DNA from: Nitrosomonas oligotropha
GTDB taxonomy: Bacteria; Pseudomonadota; Gammaproteobacteria; Burkholderiales; Nitrosomonadaceae
Assembly (NCBI RefSeq): GCF_009833085.1
Contig: NZ_QRBZ01000012.1
Location: 1 to 64,000 of the forward strand
Length of the DNA stretch: 64,000 nt
Reading direction: 5' to 3'
In this document: in pieces, positions 50,860-61,546 of the stretch
Layout: every line of letters starts with the position of its first letter
How positions within the stretch are numbered: the stretch's first letter is position 1
The notes under the pieces: generated by a model
What the model saw: the letters and a program-made list of their open reading frames with translations, nothing else
Told to the model about the DNA's origin: nothing
Database searches by the model: none
Position numbers and translations under genes: made by a program

Positions 50860-50958
50860 TCGCAGGCATTTGTATTTTAGAGAGAAATTTTATCTCTCAC
50901 TATCCGAAGATTAAGCAGCAGCACGGCTCCGAATTTTTTCTTATTGTAAGTTCATTGC

Positions 50959-53900
50959 ATGAATAGTGATGGTTTTGTTCCGAAGGACCCTTTAGATTGT
51001 GATGTGGCAATTCTCGCTTCGATTGTTCTGAGTGAAAAACAATTGAGAGAGTTGTTCGATGATACGAAAGACTTAATTCAGAGCGTTGCACCGGATGGCC
51101 GTCTTCTTTTTGTCAATCGCGCCTGGCGCGAAGCGCTCGGTTATACAGCCGGCGAAGTGGCGACATTGACTATCTTCAATGTCGTTCATCCCAATCACCA
51201 TGCGCAGTGTCAAGCGTTCATTCAGCGGATCATGGCGGGAGAGAATGCCGGATTAATCGAGATCCCCTTTCAGACTAAGGATGGGCAAACCATCATGGTC
51301 GAAGGCAATGTCAGCCTGTACGCTACAGATGGCCAGCCGGTTGCGACGCGCGGCATTTTCCGGAATATTACCGAACGCAAAGCGGCCGAAGCGGAAAGTC
51401 TGGCATTGAAGCAAAATCTCGAACACACCGTAATTCAGCGGACTGCCGAGCTGCAAGCCAGTGAAAAGCGTTTCCGCAATTTGGTCGCCAGCATACCGGG
51501 CGCAGTGTATGAATTTTGTGTCGATGCCGCCGGATGCCGTTCGCTTCCGTTCATGAGTGACGGGATAGAAAATTTAGTTGGACGCACGCCGGCCGACTGC
51601 ATGGCGGATGTTGAAATTTTGTTTCAAATGATACCCGGCCATGCGGTACCGGCTTTGGAAGAATCCATCCGGGATTCCATGGAAAAGCTAACCCCCTGGT
51701 TTTATGAATTTCCCGTGCAAACCCCGATGGGGATGAAATGGTTGTGCGGTTATTCGATACCGCAGCGGGAAACCGATGGCAATACGCGTTGGCACGGTGT
51801 ATTGGTTGACGCCACCCCGCAGAAACAAATGGAGACCGCATTACGGGAAAATGAGCAGCTTTTCCGCAGTCTGACCGAAGCCGCGTCGGTCGGTATCTTC
51901 CGCACCGATGCGGCGGGTAAATGCTTATATGTGAATGAACGCTGGCGCCATATGACCGGCCTGGATGCTGGTGCAGCGGCAGGTCATGGATGGATTGCAG
52001 CCATTCATCCGGAAGACCGGGAAAGAGTCATCGCGGCATGGAATGAAGCCGTGCAATTGCAACAGCCGTTCATGTGCGAGTATCGTTTTCAAACTAATAA
52101 ACAGACAACGGCCTGGATTCTGGGACAGGCGCAGGCGGAACGCGATCAGAATGGTAATGTGCGGGGTTTCGTCGGCACCATCACCGACATTAGCGACCTG
52201 AAAATAAAGGAAGCCGAGCTGGCGGAATCGCGCAATCTGCTGAAAACGATTGTCGATACGGTTCCGGCGCGGATTTTCTGGAAGGATGAGCAGTCGTGTT
52301 ACCTCGGTTGCAATCCTATTTTTGCGCGGGATGCCGGGATGACATCGCCGCAGGAAATTATCGGTAAAGTTGATTACGATCTGAGCTGGACAAAGGAACA
52401 AGCGGACCGCTATCGTAATGACGACAAGCGGGTGATCAGTTCGGGAAAATCCATGCTGTATTACGAAGAACCGTTGAATAATGCCGCCGGTGAAAAGCTT
52501 TGGATAGAGACTTCCAAGGTGCCGCTGCTCAGTACCCAGCAGGAAATCATCGGCGTGCTCGGAATTTATCAGGATATTTCCAAGCAAAAGCAGGCGAGTG
52601 ACTCGATGCGCCTGGCGGCGGCGATTTATCAGTCGAGCAATGAAGCCATTATGGTCATGGATGAGAATAACCGGATTATTCAGGTTAATCCGGCCTTCAC
52701 CCGCATGACCGGCTACGAGATGGCGGATGTACTGGGTAAAGATCCGGCCATGTTCCGCTCAAACCGGCATGATGAAGCCTTTTATCAGGAAATGAAGCGC
52801 AAGCTTCTGGATGAAGGCCATTGGCAGGGAGAAATCTGGGATCTGCGCAAGGATGGCTCGATTTATGCCAAATGGCTCAATATCAGTGTGATCCGTCATC
52901 CATCCGGGCATGTCCATTATTATGTTTCGCAGTTTTCCGATATCACCGAGAAAAAGAAAAAAGACGAAATCATTCTGTTTCAAGCCAATTACGATCCATT
53001 AACCGGATTGCCCAACCGCAATTTGTTTAAGGAGCTGCTGGATCAGGAAATCAAGAAGTCGCAGCGCAGCAAATTACCGTTGTCGTTATTACTGATGGAC
53101 TTGGATCATTTCAAGGATATCAACGATACGCTGGGGCATGACAAAGGGGATGAACTGCTGAGAGAAGTTGCCTCGCGCATTAAATCCTGCGCCAGCAAAA
53201 CCGATACCGTTGCGCGTTTGGGCGGGGACGAATTTGCGATTATTCTGTCGAAGTGCGGTGACAATAAGGCGGCGGAAACAATCGCGCAACAGGTTACACA
53301 GAAACTGAACAAACCTTTTAAACTCCGTCATAACCGGGCTGATCATTACATTTCCCCCAGTATCGGTATCGTTTTTTATCCGCAAGACGGCGCCGACCGG
53401 AAAAGCCTGATGAAGCATGCGGATCAGGCGATGTATGCGGCGAAACTGGAAGGGCGTAACCGTTTTTGCTACTTCACTCCTTCCATGCAGCAAGCGGCGC
53501 ATGAAAAAATGCTGTTGATGCAAGATTTGCGGCAGGCCATCGTCAAGAATGAACTGCGTGTTTATTATCAACCGATCCTGGAGTTGTCCAGCGAACGCAT
53601 TGTCAAGGCCGAAGCACTGCTGCGCTGGAATCATTCGAAACGAGGCATGATCAGTCCGGCCATCTTCATCCCGCTGGCGGAGGAGAGTGGTCTCATTCTG
53701 GAAATCGGTGAAATGGTATTCCGGGAATCGATCGATCTGATCGATCAATGGCGGAAGAGACTGGGTTATGTTATACAAATCAGCGTGAATATTTCGCCGG
53801 TCCAGTTCAAGCACATGAACGATTACCGCTGGCTCGACAGTCTGATCCAGCTGGGATTGCCCGGTGACTGCATCAACGTGGAAATTACCGAAGGCTTGTT

Positions 53901-54285
53901 GCTAAAGGATTCCACCGTGGTGCAGCAGAATTTGCTGGAACTTCGCAATAATGGCATTGAAGTTTCCATCGATGACTTCGGCACCGGGTTTTCCTCATTG
54001 TCTTATCTGAAAAAGTTCGATATCGATTTTCTAAAAATCGATTACTCCTTTGTGCATCAGTTAATGGGCAATGCGACCGATCGCGCGCTGGTGGAGGCTA
54101 TCATCGTCATGGCGCATAAATTGGATATCAAGACCATCGCGGAAGGGGTTGAAACCGAGGCGCAGCAGGATCTGCTGACGCATTTCGGTTGCGATTATGT
54201 GCAGGGCTTTCTTTATTCGGTCGCAGTTCCCCAGCAAGAATTTGAGCAATTATTGATCGATCAGGAAAACCGCAAAAAAGCGTAA
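50959..54285 (+). CDS. Multi-PAS diguanylate cyclase / phosphodiesterase
   Basis: An 1108-residue cytoplasmic protein. Four or five PAS/PAC modules fill residues about 30-670 (for example VAPDGRLLFVNRAWREALGY, TDAAGKCLYVNERWRHMTGL, MDENNRIIQVNPAFTRMTGY). A GGDEF domain follows with GGDEF intact at 755-759 and DLDHFKDINDTLGHD upstream. The EAL domain begins EALLRWNH at 885 and keeps the metal and catalytic residues seen in ISVNISPVQF, EITEG, DDFGTGFSSLSYL, KIDYSFV, EGVET and QGF. Both cyclic-di-GMP synthesis and breakdown could occur; in such proteins one activity often dominates. No membrane segment is seen. It is apparently monocistronic and converges with the guanidine operon. Confidence 0.9.
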   Translation: MNSDGFVPKDPLDCDVAILASIVLSEKQLRELFDDTKDLIQSVAPDGRLLFVNRAWREALGYTAGEVATLTIFNVVHPNHHAQCQAFIQRIMAGENAGLIEIPFQTKDGQTIMVEGNVSLYATDGQPVATRGIFRNITERKAAEAESLALKQNLEHTVIQRTAELQASEKRFRNLVASIPGAVYEFCVDAAGCRSLPFMSDGIENLVGRTPADCMADVEILFQMIPGHAVPALEESIRDSMEKLTPWFYEFPVQTPMGMKWLCGYSIPQRETDGNTRWHGVLVDATPQKQMETALRENEQLFRSLTEAASVGIFRTDAAGKCLYVNERWRHMTGLDAGAAAGHGWIAAIHPEDRERVIAAWNEAVQLQQPFMCEYRFQTNKQTTAWILGQAQAERDQNGNVRGFVGTITDISDLKIKEAELAESRNLLKTIVDTVPARIFWKDEQSCYLGCNPIFARDAGMTSPQEIIGKVDYDLSWTKEQADRYRNDDKRVISSGKSMLYYEEPLNNAAGEKLWIETSKVPLLSTQQEIIGVLGIYQDISKQKQASDSMRLAAAIYQSSNEAIMVMDENNRIIQVNPAFTRMTGYEMADVLGKDPAMFRSNRHDEAFYQEMKRKLLDEGHWQGEIWDLRKDGSIYAKWLNISVIRHPSGHVHYYVSQFSDITEKKKKDEIILFQANYDPLTGLPNRNLFKELLDQEIKKSQRSKLPLSLLLMDLDHFKDINDTLGHDKGDELLREVASRIKSCASKTDTVARLGGDEFAIILSKCGDNKAAETIAQQVTQKLNKPFKLRHNRADHYISPSIGIVFYPQDGADRKSLMKHADQAMYAAKLEGRNRFCYFTPSMQQAAHEKMLLMQDLRQAIVKNELRVYYQPILELSSERIVKAEALLRWNHSKRGMISPAIFIPLAEESGLILEIGEMVFRESIDLIDQWRKRLGYVIQISVNISPVQFKHMNDYRWLDSLIQLGLPGDCINVEITEGLLLKDSTVVQQNLLELRNNGIEVSIDDFGTGFSSLSYLKKFDIDFLKIDYSFVHQLMGNATDRALVEAIIVMAHKLDIKTIAEGVETEAQQDLLTHFGCDYVQGFLYSVAVPQQEFEQLLIDQENRKKA

Positions 54286-54318
54286 GTTGACCGGCAATTC
54301 TGGCGGTTTTCCGTACCG

Positions 54319-55008
54319 TCACCGCGGCAATGTTTTCAGCAGAACCGCGCTTTCCTCCAAGCGGCTGACTCCGCGCTCACTGAAACGCGGATTTTGTGCC
54401 AGTACATTGTGCTGCGACAGCAGGGTAATTCCGGCATGCGCCCGGAACAGCGAAGTTACTTCATGCAAGGATACCGCAAAGGGCGGGCCGGTCATTTCAT
54501 ACTGCGGATAATCGAGTTTGATGAGCAGGATTTGCGTATTCGCCGGAACAATCCGCAGCAGATGCTCCACATAACGTTTGCGCAGATCGGGCGGTAACGC
54601 GATTAACGCGGCGCGGTCGTATACAGCGCTGACATTGCGCATGTCTTCTGTGCTCAGATCGAAAAAATCGCCGCACAAAATAGCGATATCATCCGCTTCC
54701 CAACGCATGAACCGGCCATGCGAATGGCTTTGCGCTGTCAAAGCGTTTTCGCTGAAAAATGCCTGCGCCGCCGTGGTGCTTAACTCGACACCCCGCACCG
54801 CATGTCCCTGTTGACGCAGCCACAGCATATCCTGACTCTTGCCGCACAGCGGCACGAAGATGGTACTGTCACGGCTCAGTTGCAATGTGTGCCAGAATTC
54901 AAGCAAATACGGATTGGTCCCGTTCTGATGAAAACCGGTGTCATTCCGCTCCCACCGTTCCAGCCAGTATGTTTTTCTGCTGTGTTGTTGCGGATTATCG
55001 TCAATCAT
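54319..55008 (-). CDS. Thiopurine S-methyltransferase family protein, last gene of the guanidine operon
   Basis: A 229-residue SAM-dependent methyltransferase of the TPMT family. It starts [20 protein letters not shown], followed by [10 protein letters not shown], the SAM-binding [26 protein letters not shown] and [17 protein letters not shown], all family landmarks. The start chosen (55008) makes a four-base ATGA overlap with the carboxylase gene, so it is translationally coupled; a longer frame to 55071 would lie inside the carboxylase. Bacterial TPMTs methylate thiols, selenium or tellurium compounds, or act in natural-product pathways. A link to guanidine metabolism is not known to me. 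Confidence 0.82.
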   Translation of the reverse strand: MIDDNPQQHSRKTYWLERWERNDTGFHQNGTNPYLLEFWHTLQLSRDSTIFVPLCGKSQDMLWLRQQGHAVRGVELSTTAAQAFFSENALTAQSHSHGRFMRWEADDIAILCGDFFDLSTEDMRNVSAVYDRAALIALPPDLRKRYVEHLLRIVPANTQILLIKLDYPQYEMTGPPFAVSLHEVTSLFRAHAGITLLSQHNVLAQNPRFSERGVSRLEESAVLLKTLPR

Positions 55009-58000
55009 GGCGCAGTCTTCTTCAGTACGGCGAGCAATTGCCCGGCGGAGACACCATCTCCCTGGCGGCACAGAATGCGTTCGACGGTGCCGCTGAGCGG
55101 AGCTTCCACGGCAATTTCCATTTTCATCGCTTCGATGACGATCAAGACATCGCCAGCCTTAACCTGCTGGCCTTCCTGGGCCAGTATTTTCCACACGGTG
55201 CCGGTGACCGGCGAGGCGATGGCGTGACTGCCTTCGGGTAAATCCAGCTCGCTTTGCGCATCGGCTTCATCGAGATCCGATTCACTGGCGAACTCCATTT
55301 GCCCGTTGATGCTCCAGCGTTCGCGCTCGGCTTCAAAGGCGGCTTGCTGCCGGGTTTTGAAGTCATGGATCGCCGCTTGGTTTTGTTGCAGAAACTGGTG
55401 ATGTTGCTGCAAACTGAACGTGGTTTCTTCAACGCGCAGTTGAAATTGCCCGCGGATGAAATCCTTGCGCAATTTCAGCAGCTCGCTTTCGCTGACCGGA
55501 TAAAAACGGATCTGGTCGAAGAAACGCAGCAGCCAAGGTTTGCCATCCTTGAAATCGGCGGTTTGACGGTAGCGGTTCCATACCGGCAGCGTGCGCCCGA
55601 CGAATTGATAACCGCCCGGGCCTTCCATGCCATAAATGCATAAGTACGCACCGCCGATGCCCACGGCATTTTCCGGTGTCCAGGTTCGCGCCGGATTGTA
55701 CTTGGTGGTGACCAGGCGATGCCGCGGATCGGCCGGTATCGAGACCGGCGCGCCCAAATACACATCGCCCAAACCCAGAACCAAGTAACTGGCGTCAAAC
55801 ACGATACGATGCACCGCCTCGATACTATCCAGCCCATTGATACGGCGGATGAATTCGATATTGCTCGGGCACCACGGCGCGTCGCTGCGCACCGATTGCA
55901 TATATTTCTCGATCGCAAGGCGCGTCGCCGCATCGTCCCAGGATAGCGGTAAATGCACGATACGCGACGGCACGGACATGCTGGCGCTGTCCGGCAGCGA
56001 CTGTTCCGCGGCGAGCAAGGTTTGCAGCAGGCTGTCGCGCGGCAGAATTTGCGCATCGAAATGAATTTGCAGCGAGCGGATTCCCGGCGTGAGATCGATA
56101 ATGCCGGGCAAATTGACGTGTTGCAGCCATTCCATCAAGGCATGCGCGCGAAAGCGCAAGTCCAGATCCAGCACCATCGGACCGTATTCCACCAGCAAGT
56201 TGTGATCGCCCGATTGGCGGTACGTCACCGCCATTTGTTGCGGGCCTTCGGCGATCTGATGCAGAATCGGGCTCGGCAATGCTGCAATCGCACCGCTGGA
56301 TGCTAATGCGGGCGGCGCATGCAACGACCGGATCGATTCGTTCTGCTGTTTTTCCAGCGTTTGCGCTTGTTCCATCGTCAGCGGGCGGAAGCGGATCTGG
56401 TCACCCGGTCTGAGTTGTCCGACCTTCCATAATTCGGCATGAGCCACGGTCACGGGACAGACAAAACCGCCCAGGCTCGGGCCATCCGGCCCCAGAATGA
56501 TCGGCATGTCACCGGTAAAATCGACCGCGCCGATGGCGTACGCGGTATCGTGAATATTGGACGGATGCAAACCGGCTTCGCCGCCGTCACTGCGCGCCCA
56601 CTGCGGTTTCGGGCCGAGCAGGCGCACGCCGGTGCGGCTGGAATTGTGATGCACTTTCCAATCCGTGTTGAAGAACGTTTCGATATCCGCAGCGGTGAAA
56701 AAATCGGGCGCGGCGTGCGGGCCGTACAAAACACCGATTTCCCATTGATGCGTGTAGTGAGGAATCAATTCCGGCACCAGCACGGTTTGCGCCGGTTCGT
56801 ATTTTGCCGTGATGTGCAGCACATCGCCCGCCCGCAGCGCACGCCCGGCGTGGCCGCCGAATTGCCCCAGCGTGAAAGTCGATTTACTGCCCAGATAGTC
56901 CGGCACTTGAAATCCGCCTTGCACCGCGAGGTATGCCCGGCAACCCTGATCCTTGATTTTGCCCAATTGCAGCACCGCCCCGGCCTTGATTTCGTGCGAC
57001 TGCCATAGGGGCAGCGGCGCGCTGTCCAGATAGACTTCGATCGCCGCGCCGGTCACGGCGATCAGGCAATCGCTGTTGAAACGCAACGTCGGGCCGGTCA
57101 AGGTGATTTCCAGCGCCGCTTGGTTTGCGGCATTATTCACCAGCCGGTTGGCCAAGCGGAACGCGAGCGCATCCATCGGCCCGGAGGGCGGCACGCCGAT
57201 CTGCCAGTAACCGAGCCGTCCAGGGTAATCCTGCACGGTGGTCTGCACGCCGGGGACTAAAACGTCCAAGGTATGCGCGCGATAATGAAAGCCATTGAGA
57301 AAGCCGGTGGTGTATTGCCCGTTGCGGAATTGCGCGCTGCTGAGAATTTGCTGCAAGTAATCCAAATTGGTTTCGATGCCTTGTAACGAACTGCTTTCCA
57401 ATGCACCCTGCAACCGCGCGATGGCTTTTTCCCGGTCCGGCGCGTGCGCAATGATTTTCGCCAGCATCGGATCGTAAAACGCGGATACATCGATGCCGCG
57501 CTCGACCCAAGTTTCAACGCGCGCCGCTGCGGGAAATTCCGCCGCCGTGAGTGTGCCGCTGGAAGGTTGAAAGTCTTTGGCCGGATTTTCGGCGTAAACC
57601 CGCGCTTGAATCGATACGCCACGGGGTTCGATGCTGAAGGAATCGAGCGGCGGCAAATCGCCCGCGGCTTGCCGCACCATCCATTCCACCAGGTCAATGC
57701 CAGTTACTTCCTCGGTCACGCCATGTTCCACCTGCAAGCGCGTGTTGACCTCGAGGAAATAGAACTGGTTGCTGGCAGCGTCAAAAATATATTCCACCGT
57801 ACCGGCGGATTGATAATTGACCGCTTGGCCGAGACGCACCGCCGTGTCCAGCAGCGCCCGGCGCAATGGCGGGGCGAGATGAGGCGCCGGGGTTTCCTCG
57901 ATGACTTTCTGGTTGCGCCGTTGCATGGAGCAATCGCGTTCGCCCAATGCGACGACTTGGCCGTAACCGTCGCCGAAGATTTGTACTTCGATATGGCGTG

Positions 58001-58613
58001 CCTGGTCGACAAATTTTTCCAGAAACAAACCGGCATCCTTGAAATTATTTTGCGCAAGATTCTTGACCGATTCATAAGCGCCGCTCAGCTCATCCTGGTT
58101 CCAGCACAAACGCATGCCGATGCCGCCGCCACCGGCGGTGCTTTTCAGCATCACCGGATAGCCGATGTGCTTGGCTTGATGGCAAGCATCGTCGAGATTC
58201 GCCAGCAAACCGGTGCCGGGCAGCAGCGGCACTTGATTTTCCAGCGCCAGCGCCCGGGCCGTATGCTTCAGACCGAACGCGCGCATTTGCTGCGGCGTCG
58301 GACCGATGAAACAAATACCGTGCGCCGCGCACTGTCCGGCAAAATCGGCGTTTTCGCTGAGAAACCCGTAGCCGGGATGAATCGCCTGCGCGCCGGATTG
58401 CTGCGCGATGGCCAGGATCTTATCGGTGCGCAGGTAACTGTCGGCCGCGACGCCTTCACCGATGCAATAAGCTTCATCGGCCTCATTGACATGCCGCGAT
58501 AATGCATCGGCTTCGGTGTATACCGCGACGCTGGTGACGTTCATGCGGCGCAGCGTGCGTATGATGCGGCAGGCAATGGCGCCGCGGTTGGCGATGAGCA
58601 CTTTATTGAACAT
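55005..58613 (-). CDS. Biotin-dependent guanidine carboxylase (urea carboxylase family)
   Basis: A 1202-residue enzyme of the urea carboxylase family. The biotin carboxylase part (about residues 1-450) has [26 protein letters not shown] and [20 protein letters not shown]. The carboxyltransferase part comprises a KipA-like half (about 470-770, [22 protein letters not shown]) and a KipI-like half (about 800-1010, [18 protein letters not shown]). The C-terminal biotinyl domain carries EAMKME with biotin on Lys1164. The family includes true urea carboxylases and guanidine carboxylases. The guanidine-I riboswitch and two DUF1989 genes in the same operon favour guanidine, giving carboxyguanidine. 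No allophanate hydrolase domain is fused. The substrate call is inference from context. Confidence 0.82.
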   Translation of the reverse strand: MFNKVLIANRGAIACRIIRTLRRMNVTSVAVYTEADALSRHVNEADEAYCIGEGVAADSYLRTDKILAIAQQSGAQAIHPGYGFLSENADFAGQCAAHGICFIGPTPQQMRAFGLKHTARALALENQVPLLPGTGLLANLDDACHQAKHIGYPVMLKSTAGGGGIGMRLCWNQDELSGAYESVKNLAQNNFKDAGLFLEKFVDQARHIEVQIFGDGYGQVVALGERDCSMQRRNQKVIEETPAPHLAPPLRRALLDTAVRLGQAVNYQSAGTVEYIFDAASNQFYFLEVNTRLQVEHGVTEEVTGIDLVEWMVRQAAGDLPPLDSFSIEPRGVSIQARVYAENPAKDFQPSSGTLTAAEFPAAARVETWVERGIDVSAFYDPMLAKIIAHAPDREKAIARLQGALESSSLQGIETNLDYLQQILSSAQFRNGQYTTGFLNGFHYRAHTLDVLVPGVQTTVQDYPGRLGYWQIGVPPSGPMDALAFRLANRLVNNAANQAALEITLTGPTLRFNSDCLIAVTGAAIEVYLDSAPLPLWQSHEIKAGAVLQLGKIKDQGCRAYLAVQGGFQVPDYLGSKSTFTLGQFGGHAGRALRAGDVLHITAKYEPAQTVLVPELIPHYTHQWEIGVLYGPHAAPDFFTAADIETFFNTDWKVHHNSSRTGVRLLGPKPQWARSDGGEAGLHPSNIHDTAYAIGAVDFTGDMPIILGPDGPSLGGFVCPVTVAHAELWKVGQLRPGDQIRFRPLTMEQAQTLEKQQNESIRSLHAPPALASSGAIAALPSPILHQIAEGPQQMAVTYRQSGDHNLLVEYGPMVLDLDLRFRAHALMEWLQHVNLPGIIDLTPGIRSLQIHFDAQILPRDSLLQTLLAAEQSLPDSASMSVPSRIVHLPLSWDDAATRLAIEKYMQSVRSDAPWCPSNIEFIRRINGLDSIEAVHRIVFDASYLVLGLGDVYLGAPVSIPADPRHRLVTTKYNPARTWTPENAVGIGGAYLCIYGMEGPGGYQFVGRTLPVWNRYRQTADFKDGKPWLLRFFDQIRFYPVSESELLKLRKDFIRGQFQLRVEETTFSLQQHHQFLQQNQAAIHDFKTRQQAAFEAERERWSINGQMEFASESDLDEADAQSELDLPEGSHAIASPVTGTVWKILAQEGQQVKAGDVLIVIEAMKMEIAVEAPLSGTVERILCRQGDGVSAGQLLAVLKKTAP

Positions 58614-58640
58614 ACGATCCTCCGGAATCCGAAACTAGCG

Positions 58641-59300
58641 TTAATCCCAAATCAGTAAACGTATCGGTGTCGGATTATAGGCATTGCACGGATTGTTCAG
58701 TTGCGGACAATTCGAGATCAATACCACGACATCCATTTCCGCGCGCATTTCGACATACTTACCGGGCGCCGAAACACCATCGGCAAACTCCAATCCGCCC
58801 GATTCCGTGACCGGCACGTTCATGAAGAAATTGATGTTGCTGGGCAGGTCGCGCTTGCTCATGCCCAATTGCTGGCACAGCGGATCGTGCGCCAAAGCGT
58901 GCAGAAAATTGTCGCGGCAACTGTGCATCGGAAATTTCTCCAGGGCATAGCGCACGGTATTACTTTCTGCTGCACAAGCACCGCCGAGCGTGTCGTGCCG
59001 CCCACAGGTATCGGCAACGATCGTGAGCATGACATTGCCGGAGTTGGAATACAGCTTGCTGCCGGTGGTCAGGTACAGTTTATTCTGCCGGTTGATGGTA
59101 TCGGTCGCGCTGTAGCGTTCTTGCGCGTCGTGCGCATTGTAAAACAGCGTATCGACCGCTTGATTGCCTTCCAGATCGACAATGCGGAATGTTTGTCCGC
59201 GTTTGATTGCTTTGACCCACGGCTCACCGGCCGGGCAAATTTCATTGATCAGCGCTTGGCTGGGATCGAGCGGACTGGCAAATTGAGTAGAGGTATTCAT
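58641..59300 (-). CDS. DUF1989 protein, UAAP2 type; probable carboxyguanidine deiminase subunit
   Basis: A 219-residue protein long called urea amidolyase-associated protein 2. It begins after a short lead with [20 protein letters not shown] and contains [34 protein letters not shown], the cysteine in MHSCRDNFL and [16 protein letters not shown]1989 pairs in guanidine operons have been shown to form a carboxyguanidine deiminase (CgdAB), releasing ammonia and leaving allophanate. Its ATG overlaps the stop of the preceding DUF1989 gene by four bases. The assignment of CgdA versus CgdB to this gene is not made here. Confidence 0.85.
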   Translation of the reverse strand: MNTSTQFASPLDPSQALINEICPAGEPWVKAIKRGQTFRIVDLEGNQAVDTLFYNAHDAQERYSATDTINRQNKLYLTTGSKLYSNSGNVMLTIVADTCGRHDTLGGACAAESNTVRYALEKFPMHSCRDNFLHALAHDPLCQQLGMSKRDLPSNINFFMNVPVTESGGLEFADGVSAPGKYVEMRAEMDVVVLISNCPQLNNPCNAYNPTPIRLLIWD

Positions 59301-60022
59301 TGTTTACCCTCGCAATAAAAGTGTTGCGCGTTCTGCAGCGCGCGGATATTTTCGGCGATATGCAGGCATTCGCTGGCTGCATCCGCTGGCGTATCGAATA
59401 GTTCCAGATTGACCGCGCCGGGCTGATACGGTTTCCCCGGATCCAACGGATGCGGTGCGGCGGACAATATCATCAAGGTATTCATGACAAAACTGAGGTC
59501 GACATAATCGCCCGCTTTGCTGTGATTGACTTGATATTGCAGTTCCCCCAAGTGATCGGCGGTCACTTTACTGAAAAAATTGATGTTGGCGACCACATCG
59601 CGCATGCCCAGCCCCCATTTCCCCAGTTCGATCAGCATGCCGTCCAGGCCGCTGCGGAACATTTGATTGCGGTGCTCCTGATAACGCGCGGTGCCGTATT
59701 TTTGCTGGATCAGATTGGCGTCGCTCAGGCCGCATACGGTGTCGTTCCAACCGGCGGTATCGGCTGTGATGCAACAAAATATCCGTCCCATATCGGAATG
59801 GCACGCATGGCCTTTGGTGAGGCGGAAAGTATGCTGCGATTTCAGGGTGTCCGCCATGTTATAGCGCTCCAGCTTTTCTTCCTGATTGAAGAATAGCACA
59901 GCAGCATTCGCGCCTCCGCTGACATCGGTGAGACGCAGCGTGGTGCCGCGCCGCAGTACCCCGGACCAGTGGCATCCGCCTGGAATGAGTTGTTGCCAGA
60001 TGGGTTTATTGTGTTGATTCAT
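59297..60022 (-). CDS. DUF1989 protein, UAAP1 type; probable carboxyguanidine deiminase subunit
   Basis: A 241-residue paralogue of the next gene, long called urea amidolyase-associated protein 1. Landmarks are [66 protein letters not shown] and ANINFFSKV. The conserved aspartate, histidine and cysteine residues recur in both paralogues, consistent with a heteromeric enzyme. It lies 13 bases after the permease and overlaps the UAAP2 gene by four bases, so the two should be made in equal amounts. Confidence 0.85.
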   Translation of the reverse strand: MNQHNKPIWQQLIPGGCHWSGVLRRGTTLRLTDVSGGANAAVLFFNQEEKLERYNMADTLKSQHTFRLTKGHACHSDMGRIFCCITADTAGWNDTVCGLSDANLIQQKYGTARYQEHRNQMFRSGLDGMLIELGKWGLGMRDVVANINFFSKVTADHLGELQYQVNHSKAGDYVDLSFVMNTLMILSAAPHPLDPGKPYQPGAVNLELFDTPADAASECLHIAENIRALQNAQHFYCEGKQ

Positions 60023-60035
60023 GATGAATTCCTCA

Positions 60036-61484
60036 TTAAAAATGGGTTGACTTGCTGGGCATCCATTTTTTGCACAGGATGTACAGTGTGGTGCAGGTTA
60101 AAATACATCCCAGCACCAGAGGCGTCGCCCATAACTGCCACCACGGCGCATCCGCGGAAATGGCATAAGGGCGCGGCCAGGCAATGTTGATGAGCTCAAA
60201 CAATGACCAGATAAACGCCAGGCCATTGATGATCAATCCCCACGCGCCCAGCTTTAATTCGCCCAATGCGGGATTCCACCGTCCTGTGAGCCGGGCAAAC
60301 AAGGCAAAGCCGGTGGTGAACGTGAACATGGCGTATAAACCGCCGGTGCCGAACGCGATGATGGTGGCCACGGCATCGTCATTGAGCCCGAAAATCAACC
60401 CGCAACCCGCCAGCAGAACGGTAAAGAGAACCGCGTTACGCGGCGTTTTGCTCGCCGTGACTTGACTCAATACTGCGGGCATATTGCCTTCGCGCGCCAT
60501 GGAAAAAACAATGCGCGAGGTGTATTTGACCATCGATGCGCCGCAAGCCAGGAAAGCCGTCATCACGATGGCCAGAAACGGTTTCTCAAACCAATCGCCG
60601 ATGCTGCTGGCGATCAAGGGCGTGACCGGATCGGCGGTATGGCTGGAATTTCTCAAGGTGTCATGTTCAAAGGCCAGAATCAGCGCGGCTGAATTGAACA
60701 AGACGACTGTGCCGACGACGAGTAGCGACATGAAAATGGCGCGGGGCACCATGCGCTTCGGTTGATGCGTTTCTTCCGCGGTGGTGGAGCAGGCATCGAA
60801 ACCGATAAAAGCCCAACCGGCAATGGCCAGTGCGGCCAGAAAAGCAGCCATTTCGCTGGGAGCTGTGCCGGTGCCCATGTGCTGGAACAATTCCATGACA
60901 GGATGCTGGCGGAAGAAAAAGAATAATAACAGCGCCACGCCGAATGACCCGGCGACTTCCGCGTAAACACCCAGTTTGATGACCAGATTGAAAATACTGA
61001 CCGGGGCTAGATTGAGGAATGTGCAAAGCAGCAGAAATAGGGCACCCCACAGCACCATCATACCGCCGCCAGCCCCCGGCGATCCGCAAAAGGTGGCGAG
61101 CCAGAAGCCGCCGGTATAAGCGGTCGTGGTGACCATGGCGATGGTGGAGCAAATATAAATCACACCGGCATATTGCCCGGCGATCGCGCCGCCGAGTTGC
61201 CGCGCCCACTTATAAGCGCCGCCGGCAATCGGAAATTGTGAAGACAATTCGGCGTAAACGGTAGCCACCAATAACTGCATGAGCAAACAAACCGCCAGCG
61301 CGGCAAACCAGCCGCCACCGGCGACCACCGTTTGTACGCCGATGATGGCATACAGTCCGGCCACCGGTGAGACCACCGCAAAACCGAGCGTGAAACTGTG
61401 CCATACACTCATGCTGCGGCTCAGCGTATCGCTTGCCACAGGGGCATTTTGCGCAGCAGAGATTTGTTTTGTTGAATCTGACAT
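60036..61484 (-). CDS. APC-superfamily permease, probable guanidine importer
   Basis: A 482-residue integral-membrane transporter of the amino acid-polyamine-organocation superfamily with about twelve hydrophobic segments, in the group annotated as urea carboxylase-associated permease. Near the N-terminus TLGFAVVSPVAGLYAIIG is the unwound first membrane helix of the family, and PIAGGAYKWARQLGG and WAFIGFDACSTTAEETHQPKR are further landmarks. The chosen ATG (61484) is preceded by ATGGAGAC; a longer frame to 61538 would run into the riboswitch leader and is rejected. As first gene under a guanidine riboswitch it most likely imports guanidinium. Confidence 0.85.
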   Translation of the reverse strand: MSDSTKQISAAQNAPVASDTLSRSMSVWHSFTLGFAVVSPVAGLYAIIGVQTVVAGGGWFAALAVCLLMQLLVATVYAELSSQFPIAGGAYKWARQLGGAIAGQYAGVIYICSTIAMVTTTAYTGGFWLATFCGSPGAGGGMMVLWGALFLLLCTFLNLAPVSIFNLVIKLGVYAEVAGSFGVALLLFFFFRQHPVMELFQHMGTGTAPSEMAAFLAALAIAGWAFIGFDACSTTAEETHQPKRMVPRAIFMSLLVVGTVVLFNSAALILAFEHDTLRNSSHTADPVTPLIASSIGDWFEKPFLAIVMTAFLACGASMVKYTSRIVFSMAREGNMPAVLSQVTASKTPRNAVLFTVLLAGCGLIFGLNDDAVATIIAFGTGGLYAMFTFTTGFALFARLTGRWNPALGELKLGAWGLIINGLAFIWSLFELINIAWPRPYAISADAPWWQLWATPLVLGCILTCTTLYILCKKWMPSKSTHF

Positions 61485-61518
61485 AACCAGTCTCCATACC
61501 AAAGGGTTTAGCGGGATT

Positions 61519-61541
61519 GTAATGTACTTCGAGCACATTAC
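61519..61541 (-). promoter_or_regulatory. Hairpin between riboswitch aptamer and permease start
   Basis: The stretch folds as gtaatgt with acattac (seven pairs), extendable by G-U, C-G and U-A pairs to a tight three-base loop. It lies between the aptamer and the ribosome site and has no T-run after it on the minus strand. It may be part of the switching platform, more likely acting on translation than as a terminator. Function is inference. Confidence 0.45.
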
Positions 61542-61546
61542 GCTTA

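Larger units (their letters stand above)
50317..50958. other. 642-base gap between rlpA and the PAS/GGDEF/EAL gene
   Basis: Apart from the zinc-ribbon remnant and its terminator at the left end, the gap is AT-rich and holds a candidate promoter for the downstream gene near 50854. A short frame of 34 codons on the minus strand (starting MGIFPLCFHLQ) has no recognisable product. A six-base-pair hairpin gagaga/tctctc (50880-50885 and 50893-50898) lies in the presumed leader of the downstream gene. No tRNA is visible. Confidence 0.5.

Noticed and set aside
57444-58502. Long plus-strand open frame (352 codons) opposite the carboxylase gene
   Set aside because: It lies wholly antisense to a well-supported gene, shows no domain motifs, and its arginine- and histidine-rich composition is typical of antisense frames in GC-biased codons.
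55005-58613. Naming this enzyme simply urea carboxylase
   Set aside because: The guanidine-I riboswitch and DUF1989 pair in the same operon point to guanidine; family similarity alone cannot separate the two substrates.
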